Shown: piece after piece, positions 55,017 to 64,000 of the stretch
Layout of the letters: the number at the start of each line of letters is the position of its first letter
How positions within the stretch are numbered: position 1 is the stretch's first letter
Origin: Melieria omissa
Taxonomy: Eukaryota; Arthropoda; Insecta; Diptera; Ulidiidae
Length of the DNA: 64,000 nt
Assembly: GCA_963971225.1 (NCBI GenBank)
Contig: OZ020268.1
Coordinates: 10,613,032-10,677,031 of the forward strand
Direction of reading: 5' to 3'
The notes under the pieces: generated by a model
The model's input: only the letters and a program-made list of their open reading frames with translations
Databases searched by the model: none
Told to the model about the DNA's origin: nothing
Made by a program: the position numbers and the translations under genes

Positions 55017-57834
55017 CCCATTATGTAGAGATGAATGTACCAACTAGGAAGGAATGAAGGAATTCAGTTTGGGTGGAGTTCTGTTAAAATACTTTTGAAC
55101 CCAATATCATTCGAATACCCAGTCTTAGAAATGTTTTTTTAAATCAAAAACAACTAATGTTTTTGTTAATAATTTCATTTTCTTAAAAATTTTGAACCCA
55201 ATATCATTCGAATACCCACTCTTTATCAGAGATGGTTTTTAAATAATTAAGTTGTTTTTTTTTAATAATTTAATTATCTTAAACGCACTAAAAGAGTGAG
55301 CAAAGTAAGACAAAACTGATTTTTTTTCGCCCGTATTGAAAGTAGTCACCAAACACGCCTATTGACTATTCACTCACTCACTCACTTGCCGTCACGGCAG
55401 CCTTGCAACAAGTGTGGCAACTAATTAAAGCTGAAATGGCAACAAACAGCGCAGCCGGCACAAAGTTAATAAACGTAATTTTTTTTTGTTGCTTTCATGT
55501 TTATATTGCACAGTGACTGTTTAAGGGTTAAACAAAGCAAAGCAAAAACAGCAAAAAATTGCATGAAATATTGCCACGAATGCGGCAAAACGTAATGAAG
55601 AAAAATGCGATTTGGCATTGGCGACAGGCAATCAAATTAATAACAACAACAACAACAACAACAGTAGCAACAAATCAGCAGCCACCAAGCGCAGCGCAAA
55701 GCAAACAGCCGCCACAAAAAAAAACAAACACACGCTGAGTAAACGCCAAAGCGAAACAAAGGCGTCACCAATAAAGGCGAAAAATTAGCAGCGATACACA
55801 CAAACAACACGCCGACGCCGAGGGTGCGATAAAAAATCGCACAACCCCAGCAACGCGTCCAAGACTGCACGCTGACAAATTATGATTTATGCGTCTTTGT
55901 CGTCTGCGCTGCGAGAGCGCTTTCACCCCGTCACCGCGTTGCCTTTTCCATAAGTTGTCGGCTTGTGGAAAAAATGCAGCAGCACAAAGCTGCATACATA
56001 AGGATATTTGTTGTTGTTGGTTTGTTTATATGTAGCGAGGTGCGCGTTGTTGATTTTATGTGACAACCCCACATAGGGAAGAAGAATGTGGCAACACTCC
56101 TGAGAATTATCCGACGCCTTTTATGGCGCAATGTCAGCGGCTGGGCGTGTATGCTAATGAGCAACAGCTAATTAGTGCTCGGATGAGGGGAAAGAGGGGG
56201 TAGATAAAGGGGCCGCGTGGACACTGCCATGTGCCTGTGTGAGTGTGAGTGTGTGTGTTTGCATTTGCATTTGTTTTAATTAAAAAGGCAAAGACACTAA
56301 TTGTGTTTTTATCAAAATGTGGAATTTGAATTATGTTAGCTACAAATTTACTGTTATTATTTTGTATTTTTTTAATTTTTAATTTTTTAATTTTTATTTT
56401 TTATTAATTTTTTTTTCAAAAAAATGTAAAATTTTTTCAGTTGCAATTTTTTAATTCAATTTGGGTAATCAGTAAAATTTTTTATCAACTAATTTTTGTC
56501 GCATGAAACAGTTTTATTGAAATCAATTTTCAAAGAAATAATTTTCTAACCTCAAAATTTAAATTCCTTCACTTTCATATATTTCATGCAATTCTAACCT
56601 CACAAAAGCACTAAAAAAGTAAACAAACTCTTTTCGTTTTTTGCGTTCAAATTGATTTTCTCTGCACTGCCAACAGACGCAGAGACGCAACTGTAATTCA
56701 ATATTCACATATTGCACTTTCCCAGCGCACAGTGAGCGTCTCTCGTCCTGCCGCCGCCGCCAACGTTTCTCTCCATGATTCGATCGCCCTCAAGGCAAGT
56801 GTCAACTGCACGCGGCGCTGCACACAACGCAGTGCCGACGATGCTACGCAGACGGTGCGCATCGGCTCGAGCCGCTGGTGAACTTGAAAACGACTGGCGC
56901 AGCGGCGCGGCCCATTAAGACGCAGACACATGCCCGACTGGCTGACGATGATGAATTGTGCCCCGTGGCCAAAAAGCAACGGTCGGACGTTGACCACGCA
57001 GCCGAGGGAGTCACTGAGACAGACAGATAGACAGACGCACGGTCAGACAGACAGTTATAGACACATAAACGCTGCGCAGCTTTGTGGCAGTTTTCCCAAA
57101 AAATAGAAGAAACGAAAAGGGTTTGGAAAAGTGTGCATGAAAATGCAAAAATGAAGATTTCAGCTGTCAGAATGAATGCCGTTGGCGCTGTTGGCATGAA
57201 ACTCTAATCCTGGATCGAGCGGTTTGGATGTTTGATTTGGGCGTTCTAGCATAAAGTATGGTTATGTAAATGTGTGGGTATGTGTGTCTCTGTGTGTGTT
57301 TGTGAGTATGTGGTGAAATTTGAAATGTGCGTAGTGAAGTTTTAAGTTGTTCTTGATGATTTTCCAAGTTATGGGTTAAGCATTCGGAATTTCATATGTC
57401 ATGAAAAAGGAATAAATTGTTGCTTGAAGAAGTAGACGGAAGTAGTTTTGTTCTGGTAGCTAACTAAGGGGATAGAACTTTATGTTATTTGCTAAAACAG
57501 TGATGTTCATTCTGCTACTTGCGAGATACAGATATTTTTTTCAAATGACATTTAGGTTCTAAAGGATTTACAAAAGATGACTTAAGTAGCATTAAATCGC
57601 ATTGAACCATCTGACAGTCGTATTCCTGTCTTTCTTTCTCTGTCAAAATCTGTATGTATAATTTCGCTTAAGTATGAACAACCCACCTTTTTTGTGCTCT
57701 AACCATATCAACCTTTGTGTCAACAAATCGTCGCTGCAGAAAACAAATATCGTATGTTCGATTGAATTTCATAGCACATACGACAATCGTTTTCTTAGAC
57801 GACGAAATCACAACTTGTGGAAACCGCTGTGCTT
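55017..57834. other. Intronic stretch, GC-richer at 55630-56240 and 56690-57020, no gene seen
   Basis: CAA run at 55643-55675, GT-rich text at 57270-57310, AT-rich block at 56330-56480. The non-repetitive GC-richer blocks have frames on several strands but no domain. Confidence 0.45.
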
Positions 57835-57966
57835 TCTAATGCTCGGCCACATGTTGAAAAAATCGTCAAAGAAACTTTGGAGGTTATTCAATGTGATGTC
57901 CTATCTGACCTGCTGTATCTACCAGACATTGTTCCTTCACTTCCTATGATTAAGCCAAAAAATTAG
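57835..57966 (+). pseudogene. mariner-like transposase scrap
   Basis: SNARPHVEKIVKETLEVIQ, then DVLSDLLYLPDIVPS, corresponds to the NARPHVAxxVxxTLxxxxWDVLxHPPYSPDxAPS stretch around the second and third catalytic Asp residues of mariner transposases. The residue before NARPH is Ser rather than Asp. Upstream and downstream parts are unrecognisable. Confidence 0.65.
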
Positions 57967-58074
57967 TTGATCAGCCGCCTCAAAAGACGGGGAGTTTTTT
58001 TAATCCATAATCCATATGCTGCCTAAAAAATTGGGAAATGTGTTAAGTAGCGAACTCTGACAATATATAGGTTT

Positions 58075-58335
58075 GGAACTCCAGAATCTTGGCACCACTA
58101 TGGATCACTACTTTGTCTATGTGAGACCCCTTGGGTCAGCTAACCTTACCTAGGGGTTCCGTTTTTTTCTGGGTTAGAAGAGGTCCCCAAGCATGACATC
58201 AAGTCGCTGAACTTCGCTACATTCTCACCGATCTCTCGGTATGCAACCTTAAGGAATTCTAACTGGTATCGTTGGGGACCCAATAGGGTCAATGTGTGGT
58301 CTATGTGAGCCAGCTCACCTAACCTAACCTTTAAC
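58075..58335 (+). repeat. Decayed LINE 3' end with CCTAACCTAACC tail
   Basis: GGGTTAGAAGAGGTC, then GGTATCGTTGGGGACC, then GTGTGGTCTATGTGAGCC and CACCTAACCTAACC form a typical 3' end. A truncated copy of the last part lies just upstream (58115-58155, GTCTATGTGAGACC). Confidence 0.5.
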
Positions 58336-58754
58336 TAACGATGACAAAACAAAACTTAAAGTTGACCTGGATCCACAACAAATTTTTTGGCATCTACGTA
58401 CCTAATTTTGTTAGTATTTCCACGGTTGTGTTGGGGTCCATCAAATTTTGTTAACATTTTTATAATAAAATTTTTTACGGAAAGTTGATTCCGGTTAGCC
58501 AATATTTATTTTACTGATTGGTGAAGAGTTACAGTTGAAGTTGACATCATTTGACACTCGAAACGAAATGTCATTGTAATCTAGACAGCTATGGAGTGAG
58601 AAGCTATGAAAAGTGGACTGAGTGGGAAGTGGGAGTGGGACAAAATGATCATTAATACGTTAAGCACAGAAGTAAAGAAGAAGTAAAGAAGACGGGATAA
58701 AGATAAATCGAGATTTTCGTAACTTAGTTACAAAACCAGTCATTTGAGCAAAAT

Positions 58755-58837
58755 TAAAATTTGAAAGATAGATCTAAAAATGAATCCAAACATACCTTAA
58801 CTCTTAGGAAATTAATAAGCTGAATAGACAAATTAGG
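58755..58837. repeat. Microsatellite-flanking repeat, left copy
   Basis: AAATTTGAAAGATAGATCTA, then TTAACTCTTAGGAAATT, GCTGAATAGACAAA and TTAGGATGACTATG. It is repeated at 63549-63625, where it ends TAGGATGTCTATG. Confidence 0.75.
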
Positions 58838-59356
58838 ATGACTATGACTATGACTATGATTTTGACAATGGCTATGACTGTGACTATGACTATGACAATG
58901 GCTATGACTATGACTATGACTATGACTATGACTATTACTATTTCTATGACTATGACTATGACTATGACTATGACTGTGACTGTGACTATGACTATGACTA
59001 TGACTATGACTGTGACTGTGACTATGACTATGACTATGATTTTGACAATGGCTATGACTGTGACTGTGACTATGACTATGACAATGGCTATGACTATGAC
59101 TATGACTATGGTTATGACTATTACTAGACTATGACTATGACTATGACTATGACTGACTATGACTATGACTATGACTATGACTATTACTATGACTGTGACT
59201 ATGACTATGACAATGGCTATGACTATGACTATGACTATGACTATGACTATGACTATGACTATGACTATGACTTTGACTATGACTATGACTATGACTGTGA
59301 CTATGACTATGACTATGACTATGGCTATGACTATGACTATGACTATGACTATGACT
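58838..59356. repeat. (GACTAT)n microsatellite, left part
   Basis: A hexanucleotide array with GACTGT, GACAATGGCTAT and GATTTT variants that themselves repeat as higher-order blocks (58838-58920 versus about 59025-59110). The apparent long ORFs are the array read in three frames. Confidence 0.97.
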
Positions 59357-59358
59357 AT

Positions 59359-59396
<38 letters not shown>

Positions 59397-59436
59397 AAAA
59401 ATTAATTAACACTTAAAAATAAAAAAGGCAATTTGG

Positions 59437-62317
59437 TTAAGAATAAAACTTAGAAACAAGTTCTTTAAACTTTTCTTTTGAAATACAAAAATCAATATCA
59501 CTGAAAGACGCTAATTTATTAAATTCAAGGAGCGACCTAACAAGAGGTTGATTTAAAGCATAGTTTGTTCTATAGTTTTTTATAAAAAATATCTTATTTA
59601 AGCGAGTAGTTCTGATTGGAACAAAAAAGCTAATCAGGCTTAACAAATCAGGGCAATCGATGTTACCACAAATGATATCATAGACAAACATTAGAGAATT
59701 AATGATGCGCCTATTTTCTAAAGATTTCAGATCAACAAGCAAACAACGTGATTTATATGAAGGAATAGGTTCTTGAAAGTTAAGTGAAAATAACGCAAAC
59801 TTTAGAAACTTTTTCTGAACACTTTCAAGGCGATTTGTGTGAACTGCATAAAACGGATTCCAGATAAAAGCCGCATATTCAAGCCTAGACCTTACAAAGG
59901 CAGAGAATAGAAGCTTATACGTATAAGGGTCCCTGAAATTTGAACTGTTACGACGTACAAATGCTAACATAGCATAAGCTTTGGGAATTATGTAATTTAA
60001 ATGGTTAGTAAATGTTAACTTGGAGTCGAGTAAAACGCCCAAATCCAGCATCTCTTTAACAACATTTAAGCGAGTGTTTGCAATTTGAAATGAAGAATCG
60101 ATATTACTGTTATTTAACTTAGAAAAAGTTACATGAAAGCGTTTCTTAACATTCAAAGCTAAGCGATTCATAATGCACCAAGTATTTAAATTATTCAAGT
60201 CACTTTGAATCTCCAAAATATCATTCACACAACGAATTTTGAGGAATATTTTGAGATCATCTGCAAATAACAGATAATTCGTGTTACTAAAACAAGAATC
60301 AATATCGTTAATGAAAAGAAGGAAAAATAACGGCCCCAAGACACTTCCTTGAGGTACACCTGAGGTAGCAGCAAAAGATCTCGACTTTGTACCATCCACA
60401 ACAACGTGACATAGTCTTCCACATAAATACGAACTTATCCATTTCAAAAAGACAGCCAAGCCTTTCAAGCTTCATTATAAGTATTTTATGTGATACTTTG
60501 TCGAAAGCTTTGGAGAAATCGGTGTAGATAGTGTCAACCTGCAATTTCTCCTCAAACGCTGAAAAGCAGTACTGGGTGAAGACAGCCAAGTTAGTTACCG
60601 TCGATCGACCAGGTACAAAACCGTGTTGGTTAGGGGATATAACTCTAGTGAGAGTGAAGGCTAGGCATTCCTTCACAATGACCTCAAGTAATTTGGACAC
60701 AGTTGTAAGTTTAGAGATTGGGCGATAGTTCGAGATGTCATTTTTACTGCCACTCTTAAACACCGGAGTGATATGTGCAACTTTCCACTTATCAATAAAC
60801 ACACCAGTTGATAAGGACTGGTTGAAAATGTGGCACAAGGGCTTACAAATTGTTGAAGCACAATTTTTAAACAAAAGCGAAGAGAAGCCGTCGCAATCAG
60901 CCTTGACGGACAGCTTCAAATTCCTAATACCCGTCATTACCTCACATTCAGTGATACTCAGTGAGCCAAAGTCTATAGATGAAAAAATATTATCAAAGGT
61001 AGTGCTGTCGGGTACATCAGAGTTTGTTTCAAAATTAGACATAAAAAAATTTGCGAAAAGATTTGAGGTACTAAGAGCAGAGTTAGAGGACACACCGTTG
61101 TAGGTCATCAATGAAGGAATATCGGAATGAGACTTTTTGGACTGAACAAAATACCAAAAGGCTTTTGGGTTATTTTTTATGTTAGCTTCAAAAGTTAAGA
61201 TATAGTTATTGTACAAAAATTTTTCAAGAATAGTGAATTCCTTCATATAAAGCAAGTATTTGTTTCTGTCAATTAAATCATTTGTGGTCTTATAGACTTT
61301 AAAACATTTATTTCTTAAATTCTTTAATTTCTTCAGTTCCTTGGTATACCATGGTAGCTTATAGACTCTAGGCTTAACCAATGGAACATGTGTACTACAT
61401 GCATGATTAATTACTTCACAAAATATATCAAAGCAGCCATGGGTATCAATATCGGAAAACTTATTGATCCAATCAGTACTATCAATAATATCATTTAGTT
61501 TATCAAAATTGCTTAATTTAAAATTAAAATTAAGTTTATCTGAGATTTTAGGCAATTTTAAGAACTCATAAAACTCAACTCTAAGAATAAGAGGGATGTG
61601 GTGCATGACCGATGGAGAAATCGGAAACACACACTCCTCCAACTTGTATTTAACTGTATCGCTTAAGAAAATCAAATCCAAGATTCGATTTAATTTATTA
61701 AAGAACCCATTTAATTGCACGAGGTTGTAGTTGAAAAAGCTATCAAGCAAATAGATCTCATGTTCAGCACTTATATTCGTAGGAGTAAGATTAAACTCCT
61801 CAGCAATATAGGACCAAGAGAGTTTATTGAGATTAAAATCACCTAAAACACAAAGATGTACATTTGCCTTATCTGTGTCCGGCAAATTGAGTATATTATC
61901 AACATGAGCACGATATAAAGAATCGGAACTATTCGGAGGTATATACGAAGCACAAACAACTAATTGTTTATCAGAACCAAAGATGGATACACATAACTGG
62001 TCGAGCAAGGTGTCATTATCGATCAGCTCATGTACTGAGGAGCGTAGCGTACGTTTCACTGCAATAAGCACACCACCACCTCTTAAGCATCCTGTTTTCA
62101 CTGCATCTCGGTCCTTACGGTAGACATGGTAAAGAGATTGATCAAAAAATTCACCATCACCAAAATCCGCATTTAGCCATGTCTCAACGAGAACGACGAC
62201 ATCATAATCCAGTTGAGATGTGGCAAGTAAAAAAGCATTAGCTTTCGTTCTGAGACCAGAAACATTTTGATAATAGATTTTAAGGGATTGCCAATTACTA
62301 TTAGCCACATATATCAT
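59437..62317 (-). pseudogene. LINE ORF2: endonuclease and reverse transcriptase, one frameshift
   Basis: The protein nicks DNA and reverse-transcribes its own RNA. It starts at an ATG at 62315-62317. Endonuclease motifs: IYYQNVSGLRTKA (near residue 14), VETWLN (near 45), RGGGVLIAV, VLGDFN (near 158) and LDLIFLSD. At the usual SDH position the reading is MHHIPL, so a catalytic Asp may be lost or shifted. RT motifs: NYRPIS, QHGFVPGRS, YTDFSKAFDKV, SGVPQGSVLGPLFF and the active-site FADD. A single-base indel at about 60446-60462 shifts the frame between KLERLG and VFLKWISSYL, separating FSKAFD from FADD. The rest is open to a stop at 59437. Confidence 0.92.
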
Positions 62318-62328
62318 GCCAGTGTTTG

Positions 62329-63279
62329 TTAAGTCCCTTGTCCCGGATTTGCCGGCTTTTGAAAAAATTTGAAAGGACGAATTTTAATATTTGCTGGCCA
62401 AAGTGTGGGGTCGAACATTTTGTCATAAAGACTAGATGTAACCCCTAGCTTAAAGTTTACACTTCTTAAGTTGTCAGTGTTCGCATCCTTTTTTAAAAGA
62501 CTGTAACACGCGAGTTGATGTTCGTCGATATTGGTATGCTTATGAACGTAGGAGATAATTTGGTCGCTTGTAACTGTCGGTTTGAACGATGAGAGATGTA
62601 CCCATTTCTTCTTTATTACGACGTCAAGTTCTGTGTTATTATTGCTCCCTATTACAGCATTTGCTTTCCTTTTGCTCACAGTTTTCCGAGCCGAAGTTGG
62701 AGCCACGGTATTTTTAGGCAACACTGTATCATGCCCAGCTGTAGCAACAACTTCAGAAAAACTGGGAGAAACACCATTAGAACGGATGAAAGGAGAAGTG
62801 CACGGAACAGCAGCATCAGCAGAGAGGAAGCGAACATCAGGCAGCAGCAACGGAGCAGTTGTGTCAAGAGCGGGAACTACACGTGAAGCAGCGGTACCAG
62901 CAGAAAGAGTAGCAGTCGATTGATTTTCAATAGATGTTTTTTTGAAGGCATTATTAACAACACCACGCAGAGCTTTCACCTCATCAGCAAGAGAGGAAAT
63001 TGCAGCAGCAGCCTCATTATCTGCTAATTTTTGCTTCACAGATTGCAGTTCAGATTGCAAATTTGCTATTTTCTCAAGCAAGAGCTTTTTATCAGATTGT
63101 AAAGAGTTGATCAGTTCGAGCGCATGTGCGTTTTCGGACCGAAGAGCGACGATCTCACTAAACACAGTTTGCAAGGTTATTTGTTGTTGTTTAATCTCAC
63201 TGTTCTTTGATTTTTCAATTCGCTGCTGGAGCAAGACTGGCTTAGGTTGTTGTTGCTTAGGCCCCTTAGGGCACTGCAC
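62329..63279 (-). CDS. LINE ORF1: coiled-coil RNA-binding-type protein
   Basis: The reading covers 316 codons if counted from the first GTG-encoded Val; the frame stays open upstream into the microsatellite, so the true start is uncertain. Residues about 30-95 are a Leu/Glu/Lys-rich heptad region ([32 protein letters not shown]), probably a trimerising coiled coil. The middle is Ala/Ser/Pro-rich with KKKW. The C-terminal part ([20 protein letters not shown], then VNFKLGV and [11 protein letters not shown]) resembles the conserved C-terminal domain of insect CR1/Jockey-type ORF1 proteins. Expected role: binding element RNA. Confidence 0.82.
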   Translation of the reverse strand: MQCPKGPKQQQPKPVLLQQRIEKSKNSEIKQQQITLQTVFSEIVALRSENAHALELINSLQSDKKLLLEKIANLQSELQSVKQKLADNEAAAAISSLADEVKALRGVVNNAFKKTSIENQSTATLSAGTAASRVVPALDTTAPLLLPDVRFLSADAAVPCTSPFIRSNGVSPSFSEVVATAGHDTVLPKNTVAPTSARKTVSKRKANAVIGSNNNTELDVVIKKKWVHLSSFKPTVTSDQIISYVHKHTNIDEHQLACYSLLKKDANTDNLRSVNFKLGVTSSLYDKMFDPTLWPANIKIRPFKFFQKPANPGQGT

Positions 63280-63318
63280 TTGTTGAGATGATTCTGTGAC
63301 ATTTGAAGAGGTCAGTGA

Positions 63319-63447
63319 GACTATTACTATTACTATTACTATGACTATGACATGACTTTGACTATGACTGTGACTATGACTATGACTATGACTATGACTA
63401 TGACTATGACTATGACTATGACTATGACTGTGACTATGACTATGACA
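63319..63447. repeat. (GACTAT)n microsatellite, right part
   Basis: It continues the array of 58838-59356 on the other side of the LINE, beginning with ACTATTACTATT and then GACTATGACTATG. Confidence 0.95.
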
Positions 63448-64000
63448 AGATGATTGAAAAATAGAGTAAAAATAGCCCAGTTACTGCTTGGTAGTACTAG
63501 AAGAGGGCAAGCCGGGATTTGGCCATTAGTTTTCAGTTAAGTTAGACGCTTTAAAATTTGAAAGATAGATCCAAAAATACTTCAACTCTTAAGGAAATGG
63601 TGCTGAATAGGTAAAGTAGGATGTCTATGCTTTGATTGAAGGACCGAGTAGAAAACGCCTTGTTACTGCTTGGTGTCACTAAATGAAGACAAGCCGAGAG
63701 TTCGAGAGTAGCAGGTTTCAAATTCGATTAATTCATCCAAAAACACTTAAACTCTCAAATGCATGAATTATTTTCCTACTTGTTTAACACAGTTTTTTCT
63801 TTAAGCAAAAAACCACTCGACTGCAAAAATGGCTTCCGGATGTCGATTGCAAGCATTGGTGCTCCTTGAACTCAGTCACTTTGTTCCGTTCGGTGACATT
63901 CTCTCAGCTCGCAAAATTTTCCATTAACCGCTCGTTACTGCCAAGAAGATGCGACGAAGGAAGCAACGCATGTTGCCACACTTTTCAACACCTCAAAGCC
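63448..64000. other. Non-coding stretch with duplicated segments
   Basis: TTACTGCTTGGTAGTACTA (63481) recurs as TTACTGCTTGGTGTCACTA (about 63662), both followed by GACAAGCC-like text. The right copy of the microsatellite-flanking repeat is at 63549-63625. No gene is seen to the window end. Confidence 0.6.

Larger units (their letters stand above)
59357..63318 (-). mobile_element. Nearly intact two-ORF LINE of the CR1/Jockey group inside a microsatellite
   Basis: On the minus strand the order is short 5' leader, ORF1, ORF2, then a (AAAT)n tail (59357-59394 on plus). Length is about 3.96 kb. (GACTAT)n DNA borders both ends. ORF1 ends 11 bases before the ORF2 ATG. Only one clear frameshift is seen. 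No CCHC knuckle was seen in ORF1 and no RNase H in ORF2. This fits CR1/Jockey-group elements better than I, LOA or R1; the exact clade is not fixed. Confidence 0.9.
1097..64000 (+). other. Very long Netrin intron (or intron plus downstream intergenic DNA)
   Basis: No sequence resembling the second EGF repeat, later laminin EGF repeats or the C-terminal netrin domain was recognised on either strand. No other host exon was convincing. The intron is therefore at least about 62.9 kb, or the remaining exons lie beyond the window. The DNA is AT-rich and dominated by transposon remnants and simple repeats. Confidence 0.6.

Noticed and set aside
58838..59394. Three long overlapping open frames (Met-Thr, Asp-Tyr repeats)
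   Set aside because: They are the (GACTAT)n microsatellite read in different frames.

Overview
The window looks like nuclear DNA of a higher fly (Diptera, Brachycera). A tephritid-type fruit fly is my best guess, but that is inference. The clues are a fly-like Netrin exon, very long AT-rich non-coding DNA full of (CAA)n/(TTG)n runs, and dense hAT, piggyBac-like, Tc1/mariner, LINE and tRNA-SINE debris. Nothing bacterial or organellar is seen.

Only one host gene is visible. Positions 1-1096 (+) are the 3' part of an exon of a secreted Netrin axon-guidance protein: the end of the laminin N-terminal domain, a long acidic and poly-Ala insertion, and the first laminin-type EGF repeat. It ends at a consensus splice donor. 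No later Netrin exon was recognised, so most or all of 1097-64000 is probably one very large Netrin intron, or that intron followed by intergenic DNA.

The rest is repeats. 1.8-9.3 kb: LINE scraps, an hAT-type element (4498-5515), a piggyBac-like MITE and a short hAT MITE. 9.3-19.7 kb: tandem repeats, a 981-bp element with 26-bp perfect terminal repeats, a SINE with a MITE nested in its tail, a second hAT-type element, a dead Tc1-like transposase and another SINE. 19.7-34.4 kb: duplicated segments, a small MITE, a LINE reverse-transcriptase remnant, a third hAT-type element, an array of tRNA-like repeats and a 79-bp satellite. 34.4-46.6 kb: a LINE RNase H remnant with a SINE at its end, a truncated piggyBac-like MITE, a foldback cluster, a solo LTR and a satellite of about 180 bp carrying an hAT MITE. 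46.6-58.8 kb: mostly simple-sequence-rich DNA with two mariner scraps, a palindromic 22-bp array and two MITEs. 58.8-63.5 kb: a nearly intact two-ORF LINE inserted inside a (GACTAT)n microsatellite.

No operon-like or defence-like gene system is present. The most distinctive signals are structural: target-site duplications around several non-autonomous transposons, repeated terminal or flank duplications in one hAT-type family, regularly placed subterminal repeats in the 981-bp element, and two groups of sequences with RNA polymerase III promoter boxes.
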